From positions 1 through 5,306 of the forward strand of contig CATZYY010000164.1 of the NCBI GenBank assembly GCA_958426425.1: a stretch of 5,306 nucleotides of DNA, read 5' to 3'. Position numbers and translations under genes: made by a program. Below are positions 1 through 5,086 of this stretch, piece by piece (position 1 is the first letter of the stretch; the number at the start of each line of letters is the position of its first letter). The notes under the pieces are model-generated. The model was not told the origin of the DNA and did not search any database. It saw nothing but the letters and a program-made list of their open reading frames with translations. The DNA is from an uncultured Oscillospiraceae bacterium. Lineage in GTDB: Bacteria; Bacillota; Clostridia; Oscillospirales; Oscillospiraceae.

Positions 1-1103
1 GGCTCCATCTTCACGAACCACTGGGCGGAGATCAGGGGCTCCACGTCGTTGTGGCAGCGGTAGCAGGTGCCCACGTTGTGGCTGTAAGGCTCGGTCTTGA
101 TGAGATAGCCCTGCTCCTCCAGGTCCTTGACGATCTGCTTGCGGCACTCGTAGCGGTCCATCCCGTTGTAGGGCCCGCCGTTTTCGTTAATCTTTCCGTC
201 GTCGCCGATGCAGCGGATGGTCTCCAGGTTGTGGCGCAGGCCCACCTCGAAGTCGTTGGGGTCGTGGGCCGGGGTCATCTTCACAGCGCCGGTGCCGAAG
301 CCCAGCTCCACGTACTCGTCGGCCACAATGGGGATCTCCCGGTTCATGATGGGCAGGATGCAGGTCTTGCCCACCAGGTGCTTGAACCGCTCGTCCTCCG
401 GGTTCACGGCCACGCCGGTATCGCCCATCATGGTTTCGGGCCGGGTGGTGGCGATGACCAGGTCGCCGGAGCCGTCGGTCAGGGGATAGCGGATATACCA
501 CAGGTGGCCGGGCTTGTCCACGTACTCCACCTCGGCGTCAGAGAGGGCGGTGGCGCAGTGGGGGCACCAGTTGATGATGCGGCTGCCCTTGTAGATGAGG
601 CCCTTGTCGTACAGCTCGCAGAAGGTCTCCCGGACGGCCTTGGCGCAGGTGTCGTCCATGGTGAAGCGGGAGCGGGACCAGTCGCAGGACACGCCCATCT
701 TCTTCTGCTGGGCAACGATCCGGTCGCCGTACTGCTCCTTCCACTTCCACACCCGCTGGAGGAACTTCTCCCGGCCCAGGTCATAGCGGGTCAGGCCCTC
801 CTTGGTGCGCAGCTCCTCCTCCACCTTGATCTGGGTGGCGATGCCGGCGTGGTCCACGCCGGGCAGCCACAACGTGGAGTACCCCTGCATCCGCTTGAAG
901 CGGGTCAGGATGTCCTGGAGGGTGCAGTCCAGGGCGTGGCCCATGTGGAGCTGCCCCGTGACGTTGGGGGGCGGCATGACGATGGAGAAGGGTTCCTTCT
1001 TGGGGTCCGGGTCGCCGTTGAAGCAGCCGGCCTTCTCCCACATCTCATAGATGCGCCCCTCCACCTGCTGGGGCTCATACACCTTCGGCAGTTCTTTTTT
1101 CAT
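1..1103 (-). CDS. valS: Valyl-tRNA synthetase, N-terminal part (runs off left edge)
   Basis: This is a cytoplasmic class I aminoacyl-tRNA synthetase that charges tRNA-Val with valine using ATP. Reading from the ATG at 1103, 367 codons are open to the window edge without a frameshift; the family is usually near 880 residues, so the C-terminal catalytic half (with KMSKS), the anticodon-binding domain and the coiled coil lie outside. Visible landmarks are the PPPNVTGQLHMGH block with the HIGH signature as H53-M-G-H56, and the threonine-rich editing (CP1) motif ATTRPETMMGD at about 218-228, typical of ValRS/IleRS/LeuRS. Two Cys pairs (INWCPHC, and YRCH before VEPLISAQWFVKM) look like zinc-knuckle elements known in some ValRS. 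The start is supported by AAGGAG nine bases upstream. It lies 37 bases after the YcxB-like gene with no visible terminator between, so it should be under the upstream valine T-box. Confidence 0.97.
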   Translation of the reverse strand, partial: MKKELPKVYEPQQVEGRIYEMWEKAGCFNGDPDPKKEPFSIVMPPPNVTGQLHMGHALDCTLQDILTRFKRMQGYSTLWLPGVDHAGIATQIKVEEELRTKEGLTRYDLGREKFLQRVWKWKEQYGDRIVAQQKKMGVSCDWSRSRFTMDDTCAKAVRETFCELYDKGLIYKGSRIINWCPHCATALSDAEVEYVDKPGHLWYIRYPLTDGSGDLVIATTRPETMMGDTGVAVNPEDERFKHLVGKTCILPIMNREIPIVADEYVELGFGTGAVKMTPAHDPNDFEVGLRHNLETIRCIGDDGKINENGGPYNGMDRYECRKQIVKDLEEQGYLIKTEPYSHNVGTCYRCHNDVEPLISAQWFVKME

Positions 1104-1140
1104 GGTTGAATTCTCCTTATCAATCGCTGAATTGCGTAAT

Positions 1141-1680
1141 TTACAGATATCGAATGGGCTCGCCCCGCATCCGCTCCCAGAGGTCCTCCAGCTCTTGAGG
1201 CGTCCCCCGGGTCATGTCGGAGACCGGCAGCAGCACCACGCGGCGCTTGTCCAGAAACAGATAGTAGATATCCCGGTAGTACACCGCCTGGAGGATCACG
1301 TCGTAGCTGCACACGGTCCGGCTCTTGTCGGTGACCTCGGTGATCCCCGTCTCGTCCAGGGTGACACGGATGGTCCCCAGGCCCTTGATGAGCCTTCTCC
1401 GGCAGCCCCAGGCAAAGATGCGGCGGTAGAAGATGAGCACTAAAATGGTCAGGACCCCCAGGACGATGGCCCCCCAGTAAAAGAGGGTCTTTCCTACCGT
1501 TGCCTCCCCAAAGACCAAGAGCAGTCCCGACAGCACGATCAAAATGACGGACAGCACCGGCAACACTGCCCGCAGCAGCGGGAAAAGCCACCGGCGGACT
1601 GCTCCCATCTTTACATAGACCCGGTTGAAATTCATCAGGTCTTTCCGGTCATATCCGTGGATTTCAAAGGAAATGCCCAT
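1141..1680 (-). CDS. YcxB-like small membrane protein in the valS T-box operon
   Basis: This 179-residue protein has a short N-terminal cytosolic segment, two hydrophobic helices (about 32-58 and 66-86), a basic stretch (RRxFAWGCRRRLIKG, 86-100) and a soluble C-terminal domain. In the C-terminal domain (about 104-178) a beta-rich stretch is followed by a YDVI...YYRDIYYLFLDKRRVVLLPVSD segment and a closing helix. That layout resembles the YcxB-like domain of Firmicutes membrane proteins, whose function is not known to me. An in-frame ATG at 1704 is rejected as the start because it falls inside the T-box terminator; the ATG at 1680 has AAAGGAGG at 1687-1694 with a 6-base spacer. It is the first gene after the valine T-box and is followed by valS. 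The family call rests on architecture and motif memory only; its link to valine or tRNA metabolism is inferred from position. Confidence 0.85.
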   Translation of the reverse strand: MGISFEIHGYDRKDLMNFNRVYVKMGAVRRWLFPLLRAVLPVLSVILIVLSGLLLVFGEATVGKTLFYWGAIVLGVLTILVLIFYRRIFAWGCRRRLIKGLGTIRVTLDETGITEVTDKSRTVCSYDVILQAVYYRDIYYLFLDKRRVVLLPVSDMTRGTPQELEDLWERMRGEPIRYL

Positions 1681-1702
1681 GACAGACCTCCTTTCGGCAA
1701 AC

Positions 1703-1733
1703 AAAAACGCCCCGGGCCTTTCGGCCCAGGGCG
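1703..1733 (-). terminator. T-box regulatory intrinsic terminator
   Basis: On the minus strand CGCCCTGGGCC, a GAAA loop and GGCCCGGGGCG form an 11-bp stem (one T-G pair) at 1708-1733, followed directly by five T (1703-1707). The 5' half of the stem is the same CGCCCTGG used by the antiterminator, so the two folds exclude each other, as in a standard transcriptional T-box. It ends nine bases before the ribosome binding site of the YcxB-like gene. Confidence 0.95.
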
Positions 1734-1963
1734 AACGATGTCCGCGGTACCACCTGGATTCGTGCTGAAAAACACGCGCTCAGCGGGCGCCTTCACGCCC
1801 CTCCCGGGTAACGGTGGGATGCCGCCGCAGCTTACTTTCCTCTTTCGGCTCCGGTGCTCCGGGACGACTTCGCCGGCCGCTGCACGAACGCTCTCACCAA
1901 CCGCGCCCTCTCTTGGCTTTCACAGACCGGGTACTGCTTCCCATCTTCGCAGTTCCAATATAC
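1703..1963 (-). ncRNA. T-box leader riboswitch, valine-specific (GUC specifier)
   Basis: This 5' leader senses uncharged tRNA-Val and controls transcription of the YcxB-like gene and valS. On the minus strand, Stem I carries the AGUA motif, then CCGGUC paired with GGCCGG, closing the specifier loop. The loop's 3' side reads GAA-GUC-G, with GUC (Val) at 1866-1868. Distal GAGAGGG and GGTTGGTGAGAGCG elements match T-box Stem I consensus. A GGGCG/CGCCC hairpin (about 1786-1800) precedes the antiterminator. The conserved T-box AGGTGGTACCGCG is at 1743-1755. The antiterminator (1726-1757) folds cleanly as CCAGG, bulge UGGUACC, GCG, loop, CGC, CCUGG, and its 3' strand is the 5' strand of the terminator. 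UGGU (1749-1752) would pair with a tRNA ACCA end, consistent with A73 of tRNA-Val. The 5' end is estimated from the promoter. Confidence 0.95.
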
Positions 1964-1969
1964 CGCTTT

Positions 1970-1998
1970 AGTATAGCCTTCCCCGTCGGGATTGTCAA
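1970..1998 (-). promoter_or_regulatory. Sigma-A-type promoter of the T-box / YcxB-like / valS operon
   Basis: On the minus strand a perfect -35 TTGACA (1993-1998) is followed after exactly 17 bp by TATACT (1970-1975), one mismatch from consensus. Predicted transcription starts near 1963, just before the T-box Stem I sequence. The promoter is back to back with that of the XRE operon; the two -35 boxes are 35 bp apart. Confidence 0.9.
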
Positions 1999-2020
1999 GC
2001 CTCCCGCCGGAGGAAGATTC

Positions 2021-2040
2021 ATGGAAAGCGTACTTGACAT
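2021..2040 (+). promoter_or_regulatory. Second, imperfect operator (O2) covering the -35 box
   Basis: ATGGAAAGC, GT, ACTTGACAT matches the O1 palindrome at 15 of 20 positions in the same register, with both outer ends kept. Two of the five differences create the TTGACA of the -35 box. Its centre is 46 bp upstream of the O1 centre. Repressor bound here would cover the -35, and it sits about 23 bp upstream of the -35 of the divergent valS-operon promoter. Confidence 0.55.
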
Positions 2041-2062
2041 TTTGCCGGCGCCATGATATGCT
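2034..2062 (+). promoter_or_regulatory. Sigma-A-type promoter of the XRE / membrane-protein operon
   Basis: TTGACA (2034-2039), a 17-bp spacer and TATGCT (2057-2062), with an extended -10 TG at 2054-2055, form a good housekeeping promoter. Transcription should start near 2069, which lies inside the palindrome at 2067-2086. The -35 box lies inside a second, imperfect copy of that palindrome. Confidence 0.85.
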
Positions 2063-2066
2063 GATG

Positions 2067-2086
2067 ATGGAAAGTAAACTTTCCAT
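2067..2086 (+). promoter_or_regulatory. Perfect palindromic operator (O1) over the transcription start
   Basis: ATGGAAAGT, two A, then ACTTTCCAT form a perfect 9-bp inverted repeat with a 2-bp spacer, just downstream of the -10 box and 24 bp before the XRE start codon. Its size and symmetry fit a dimeric Cro/C1-type repressor, and its position fits a block to transcription initiation. That the neighbouring XRE protein binds it is an inference. Confidence 0.75.
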
Positions 2087-2110
2087 TTTGCTGAGAGAGG
2101 GGCGTGAGAC

Positions 2111-2317
2111 ATGAAAAACCGGCTGGAGCAGCTGCGCAGGGAGCGGGGATTGCGGCAGGAGGAGCTGGCGGAAGCCCTGGAGGTCTCCCGGCAGACCATC
2201 GGCTCCCTGGAAAACGGGCGGTACAACCCCTCCATTCTGCTGGCCTTCAAACTCGCCCGGTACTTTGACTGCGCCATTGAGGATATTTTCATCTACGAGG
2301 AGGATGATGGCTCATGA
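2111..2317 (+). CDS. XRE/Cro-family single-domain transcriptional repressor
   Basis: This 68-residue protein is almost wholly a helix-turn-helix domain of the Cro/C1 type. QEELAEAL (16-23) is the first helix of the motif and SRQTIGSLE (26-34) the recognition helix, followed by the family's NGRYNPS turn and the FDCAIEDIF ending. It has no sensor domain, only an acidic tail (EEDD). A purine-rich GAGAGGGG lies eight bases before the ATG. Its stop codon overlaps the ATG of the next gene (ATGA), indicating translational coupling with a membrane protein. Short XRE regulators of this kind are commonly paired with small membrane proteins in Firmicutes. The two palindromes in its own promoter suggest it represses its operon. 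The inducing signal is unknown; it may be relayed by the membrane partners. Confidence 0.93.
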   Translation: MKNRLEQLRRERGLRQEELAEALEVSRQTIGSLENGRYNPSILLAFKLARYFDCAIEDIFIYEEDDGS

Positions 2318-2733
2318 AGCGGACCACCATTGCGTATTTGCTGGTAACGGTGCTGGGCGTGGCCCTGTTTGCCGTGGGATTGCTGAACGTCCAGTCTCAT
2401 TTCCTGCCCATGGCCGCGTCCGATGTCATGGCCCCCCTGGGGGGCATCGTCTTCGGCCTGGGCGTCGGGGGCCTGTGGGGCCGATACCTGATCCAATCGG
2501 ACCCGGAGCTGCGGCAGCGGGAGAAGGAGCTCAATGACGAGCGCAACACCGCCATCCGCTACCGGGCCCAGGCTTGGGCGGGCAACGTCACCACCATCCT
2601 GATGGCCCTGGGCGGCGCCGTATCCAGCTACCTGGACGTACCGGCGTGGATCACCTGGGTGCTGTTCGGCATCGCCGGTTTCAACGTGCTGCTGAGCGGG
2701 GTGTTCACCCTGTGGCTGCGGCGGAAAATGTAA
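2314..2733 (+). CDS. Small four-helix membrane protein A, partner of the XRE regulator
   Basis: This 139-residue protein has four likely membrane helices (about 5-24, 39-60, 88-107 and 110-135). They form two hairpins joined by a charged cytosolic loop (61-87) containing DPELRQREKELNDERNTAIR. The loop motif DERNTAIRYRA (75-85) recurs in the next gene and resembles the D/ERN..IR.KA signature of uncharacterised small membrane proteins that accompany XRE regulators (DUF2178-like, a tentative placement). No catalytic residues or signal peptide are visible. The ATG overlaps the stop of the XRE gene by 4 bases, and the next gene starts 13 bases after its stop, so all three are surely co-transcribed. 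Function is unknown. Sensing membrane state or a hydrophobic ligand, or acting as an immunity or anti-repressor protein, are open possibilities. Confidence 0.9.
   Translation: MKRTTIAYLLVTVLGVALFAVGLLNVQSHFLPMAASDVMAPLGGIVFGLGVGGLWGRYLIQSDPELRQREKELNDERNTAIRYRAQAWAGNVTTILMALGGAVSSYLDVPAWITWVLFGIAGFNVLLSGVFTLWLRRKM
2536..2559 (+). repeat. 24-bp segment repeated exactly at 2978-3001
   Basis: The codons for DERNTAIR in membrane protein A are identical, including third positions, to those in membrane protein B at 2978-3001. Strong GC codon bias makes some synonymous identity expected. It marks the conserved core of the charged loop, and possibly a short gene-conversion tract. Confidence 0.8.
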
Positions 2734-2746
2734 GGGGGAAGGGACC

Positions 2747-3175
2747 ATGAGCAAGAAAAAGACGCTGTACCGGACGCTGCTGATTCTGGGCCTGGGGCTG
2801 CTGGTGCTGTCCCTGGTGTTGACGGCCCTGCTGGGAGACCATCTGCCAAACACCGCCGGAGGCGCCATGATCGGCGTCAGCTCCGGCCTTGCCGCCATGG
2901 GGCTTGCGAACCTCCTGATGCTGCGGCAGGCGGAGCGGGACCCCCGCCTTGCCAAGCAGACGCAGATCGAGGAGACCGACGAGCGCAACACCGCCATCCG
3001 CCGCCGGGCCAAGGCCGTCTCCGGCGAGGCTCTCCAGTGGACGGTGCTGGGAGCGGCGTGGCTGTCCATCGCCCTGGAGGCGCCGCTGTGGGTGACCCTT
3101 GCGGCGGTGGGAGTGTTTGTGGGCAAGTCGGCGCTGGAGTGGTGCCTCATGGTCCGCTACCAGGGGCAGATGTGA
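2747..3175 (+). CDS. Small four-helix membrane protein B, probable paralogue of protein A
   Basis: This 142-residue protein has the same plan as its upstream neighbour: a basic N-terminus (MSKKK), helices at about 9-30 and 37-58, a charged loop (59-92), and helices at about 93-111 and 113-133. The loop holds ERDPRLAKQTQIEETDERNTAIRRRAKA (described here by its core, DERNTAIR at 78-85), matching protein A residue for residue over eight positions and at the DNA level over 24 bases. Outside the loop the two sequences diverge clearly, so they are related but not a recent whole-gene copy. A GGGGGAAGGG ribosome binding site lies just before the ATG. The pair could form a hetero-oligomer. It is the last gene of the operon. 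Function unknown. Confidence 0.9.
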   Translation: MSKKKTLYRTLLILGLGLLVLSLVLTALLGDHLPNTAGGAMIGVSSGLAAMGLANLLMLRQAERDPRLAKQTQIEETDERNTAIRRRAKAVSGEALQWTVLGAAWLSIALEAPLWVTLAAVGVFVGKSALEWCLMVRYQGQM

Positions 3176-3334
3176 GCCATCGGCGCAGGCGGAACCGGCC
3201 CCGGTGGGTTTGGCAGGCGCGGAACAAGTGGAAGACACAGCCGGGGCGAACAGCCACGGCATCCGCTTCTTGGTCGTGAGCGGCTGCATAGGAGCGGTTA
3301 AATCCACCGAGCAACCGAAACAGACAATATAAAC
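3176..3334. other. Intergenic stretch without a recognised gene
   Basis: These 159 bases between membrane protein B and the convergent terminator contain no open frame with a credible start, ribosome binding site or recognisable protein. The sequence stays GC-rich until about 3290 and then turns AT-richer before the hairpin. It is probably the 3' untranslated end of the XRE operon or the remains of lost sequence; I see no RNA motif that I can name. Confidence 0.4.
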
Positions 3335-3358
3335 GGGGACGGACCGTGGTCCGTCCCC
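3335..3358. terminator. Strong hairpin between convergent genes, probable bidirectional terminator
   Basis: GGGGACGGACC and GGTCCGTCCCC form a perfect 11-bp inverted repeat with GT between; in RNA the inner pair opens to a 4-base loop. It lies 159 bases after membrane protein B and 32 bases after the spoIVA stop. On the minus strand it is followed by GTTTATATTGT, a moderate U-rich tail, so it best serves spoIVA; on the plus strand only TT CCC follows. GGGGACGG...CCGTCCCC hairpins of this style could also be a dispersed repeat family. Confidence 0.7.
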
Positions 3359-3390
3359 TTCCCTGTGTGCCCTCTCCGGCGGTGTTCTCC

Positions 3391-4866
3391 TTATAAAATG
3401 ATGCAGATGAGGCCGCCGCTGCCCTCGTTGATGATGCGCTCCAGGGTCTCCCGGAGCTTTTTCCGGGCGTCCTCCGGCATCCGCTTGAGCTTGGCCTGCA
3501 GGTCCTCGTTGACCAGCTCGTGGAAGCTGCGGCCAAAGATATTGGACTGCCAAATCTTGCTGGTGTCCCCCTCGAACTCCTGGAGCAGGTAGTTGACCAT
3601 GTCCTCGGACTGCTTTTCATTGCCCACGATGGGGGCCACCGCCGTCTCGATGTCCGCCCGGATCATGTGGATGCTGGGGGCGCTTGCCTTCAGCCGCACG
3701 CCGTACCGGCCGCCCTGCTTCATAATCTCCGGCTCCTCCAACGTCAGCTCGTCGATGCCGGGCACCACGATGCCGTAGCCGGTCTCCCGCACGTCCTTCA
3801 GGGCCCCCTCCACCTTGTCGTAGGCGGCCTTCACCGCCGCAAGGCGGGTCAGCAGGCACATCAGGTCCCCGTCGTCGGCCACGGTGAAGCCCGACTGCTC
3901 CGACAGCGTCTGGTAGAACAGCGCCCGGGGCAGGCTCAAGGTGGCGGTGGCCACGCCGGTGCCCAGGTCCATGGCGGTGACCTTGGCCTCGCTGATGTGG
4001 GCGCACTGCCCCAGGGAGGCCACCACCCCCTCCACCTGCCGGATGTGGCGCAGCTCCGCCGTGCCCTGCCGCACCGCCTCGTACAGCTCCGCCTTGATGG
4101 GGTGCGCGTCCGGCAGGGCGTCCACCCAGGGGGGCAGGAACAGGTCCAGCTCCTGCATGGGGAACTCGTAGAGCACCGCCTTCAAAATCCCGGCCACGTC
4201 CTCCTCGCCCAGCTCCAGGCAGTTGACCGCCATGGCGTTGACCTGGTACCTCGAGGCGATGTCCTTGGCGATGGCCTGGGCCCGGCTGCCCGCCGGGTCC
4301 GCGGCGTTGACCAGGACGATAAAGGGCTTCCCCAGCTCCTGTAATTCCCGGATCACCCGCTCCTCCGCCTCCAGATAGTCCTCTCTGGGAATCTCGGCAA
4401 CAGAACCATCTGTGGTAACCACAATGCCGATGGTGGAGTGCTCGGCGATCACCTTCCGGGTGCCCACCTCCGCCGCCTCGGTCATGGGGATCTCGTGGTC
4501 GTACCAGGGGGTGGTGACCATCCGGGGGGCATCGCCCTCGAACTGCCCCATGGCCCCCTTGACCATGTAGCCCACGCAGTCGATCAGCCGCACGGAGCAG
4601 CTGCCCCCGTCGGGCAGCTGGATCTGGGCCGCCTCCTCCGGCACGAACTTGGGCTCCGCCGTCATGACCGTGCGGCCGGAGCCGCTCTGGGGCAGCTCAT
4701 CCCGGGCCCGCTCCTTCCGGTAGACGTTTTCAATGCCCGGGATCACCTGGGTCTCCATAAAGCGCTTGATGAAGGTGGATTTTCCCGTGCGCACCGGACC
4801 CACCACGCCGATATAGATGTCTCCGGCGGTGCGGGTGGCAATATTCTGGTAGATACTGGCGTTCAT
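3391..4866 (-). CDS. spoIVA: Stage IV sporulation protein A, spore coat morphogenetic ATPase
   Basis: SpoIVA is made in the mother cell, is recruited to the forespore by SpoVM in Bacillus subtilis, and polymerises with ATP hydrolysis into the basement layer of the spore coat. The chosen ATG at 4866 gives 491 residues (B. subtilis: 492); AAGGA at 4876-4880 supports it, and the extra 36 codons up to 4974 have no family similarity. The Walker A motif is GPVRTGKST (23-31, K29), and RLIDCVGY (93-100, D96) is Walker B. DELPQSGSGRTVMTAEPKFVPE (core DELPQS at 56-61) is a family hallmark, as are ASAPSIHMI, EKQSEDMVNYL, SNIFGRS and the C-terminal ETLERIINEGSGGLI..IIL. One of two sensor threonines known in B. 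subtilis (T71) is alanine here (A70). It appears monocistronic, with its own promoter region and a terminator downstream. Identification is secure. Confidence 0.98.
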   Translation of the reverse strand: MNASIYQNIATRTAGDIYIGVVGPVRTGKSTFIKRFMETQVIPGIENVYRKERARDELPQSGSGRTVMTAEPKFVPEEAAQIQLPDGGSCSVRLIDCVGYMVKGAMGQFEGDAPRMVTTPWYDHEIPMTEAAEVGTRKVIAEHSTIGIVVTTDGSVAEIPREDYLEAEERVIRELQELGKPFIVLVNAADPAGSRAQAIAKDIASRYQVNAMAVNCLELGEEDVAGILKAVLYEFPMQELDLFLPPWVDALPDAHPIKAELYEAVRQGTAELRHIRQVEGVVASLGQCAHISEAKVTAMDLGTGVATATLSLPRALFYQTLSEQSGFTVADDGDLMCLLTRLAAVKAAYDKVEGALKDVRETGYGIVVPGIDELTLEEPEIMKQGGRYGVRLKASAPSIHMIRADIETAVAPIVGNEKQSEDMVNYLLQEFEGDTSKIWQSNIFGRSFHELVNEDLQAKLKRMPEDARKKLRETLERIINEGSGGLICIIL

Positions 4867-5006
4867 AGCATCCCGTCCTTTTTCCGCTCCATATTCCTGT
4901 TCCAACTCTATGTCCCGGCCCGGCAAAGTATGACGGCCCGTCTCGCTTTGGCGGTTTTGCACAAATCCAGGCATTCCTGTTCTCCGTCCTTGTCGGATTT
5001 TCCGGC

Positions 5007-5035
5007 TTTACAGAGGGAATTTAGTATGGTAAACT
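5007..5035 (+). promoter_or_regulatory. Probable sigma-A promoter of the lipoprotein gene
   Basis: TTTACA (5007-5012), a 17-bp spacer and TAAACT (5030-5035), with an extended -10 TG at 5027-5028, point toward the gene at 5087. The predicted start near 5042 leaves a leader of about 45 bases. It overlaps the candidate spoIVA promoter on the opposite strand. Confidence 0.6.
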
Positions 5036-5049
5036 GCTAACGTAATGAA
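5021..5049 (-). promoter_or_regulatory. Candidate sigma-E-like promoter of spoIVA
   Basis: On the minus strand TTCATTA (5043-5049), a 14-bp spacer and CATACTAA (5021-5028) resemble the mother-cell sigma-E pattern (-10 CATACAHT; here 6 of 8). spoIVA is a sigma-E gene in B. subtilis. A competing -10, CATACTTT at 4925-4932 (7 of 8), lies closer to the start codon but lacks a good -35 at 14-15 bp. The choice between them is uncertain. Confidence 0.35.
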
Positions 5050-5086
5050 ACGAGCGGAACGCCGCCCGGAAGATTTGGAGGATTGC

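Noticed and set aside
51..1109. Long plus-strand open frame (352 codons) opposite valS
   Set aside because: It is a shadow of valS, produced by GC-rich third positions. Its translation is Val/Leu/Gly/His-rich low-complexity sequence with no family resemblance, while the minus strand encodes a clear ValRS.
1681..1704. N-terminal extension of the YcxB-like protein to an ATG at 1704
   Set aside because: The ATG overlaps the T-tract of the T-box terminator, and the ribosome binding site at 1687-1694 lies inside the extension.
1831..1840. CTTACTTTCC, similar to an XRE operator half-site, inside the T-box leader
   Set aside because: It matches one half only and is explained as part of the linker after Stem I in the T-box (minus strand GGAAAGTAAG).
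2000..2013. Short inverted repeat CCTCC-CGCC-GGAGG between the divergent promoters
   Set aside because: A 5-bp arm is easily expected by chance in GC-rich DNA, and it has no relation to the operator sequence.
1657..2056. Plus-strand open frames across the T-box region (1657-1971, 1814-2056)
   Set aside because: The region is fully explained as a structured leader RNA and promoters on the minus strand; the frames have no supporting ribosome binding site or domain.
2293..3553. Minus-strand open frames opposite the XRE operon and the 3176-3334 gap (2293-3150, 2705-3553, 3147-3620)
   Set aside because: They are shadow frames with biased composition (Pro, Arg, Gln, Ser-rich), no ribosome binding sites and no recognisable domains; they cross a strong terminator and known genes.
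3520..4344. Long plus-strand open frame (274 codons) opposite spoIVA
   Set aside because: Same codon-bias artefact; the minus strand encodes SpoIVA with conserved motifs throughout.
4867..4974. N-terminal extension of SpoIVA to an upstream ATG at 4974
   Set aside because: The extra 36 residues have no similarity to the family, the start at 4866 gives the usual length, and a ribosome binding site lies in the extension just before 4866.
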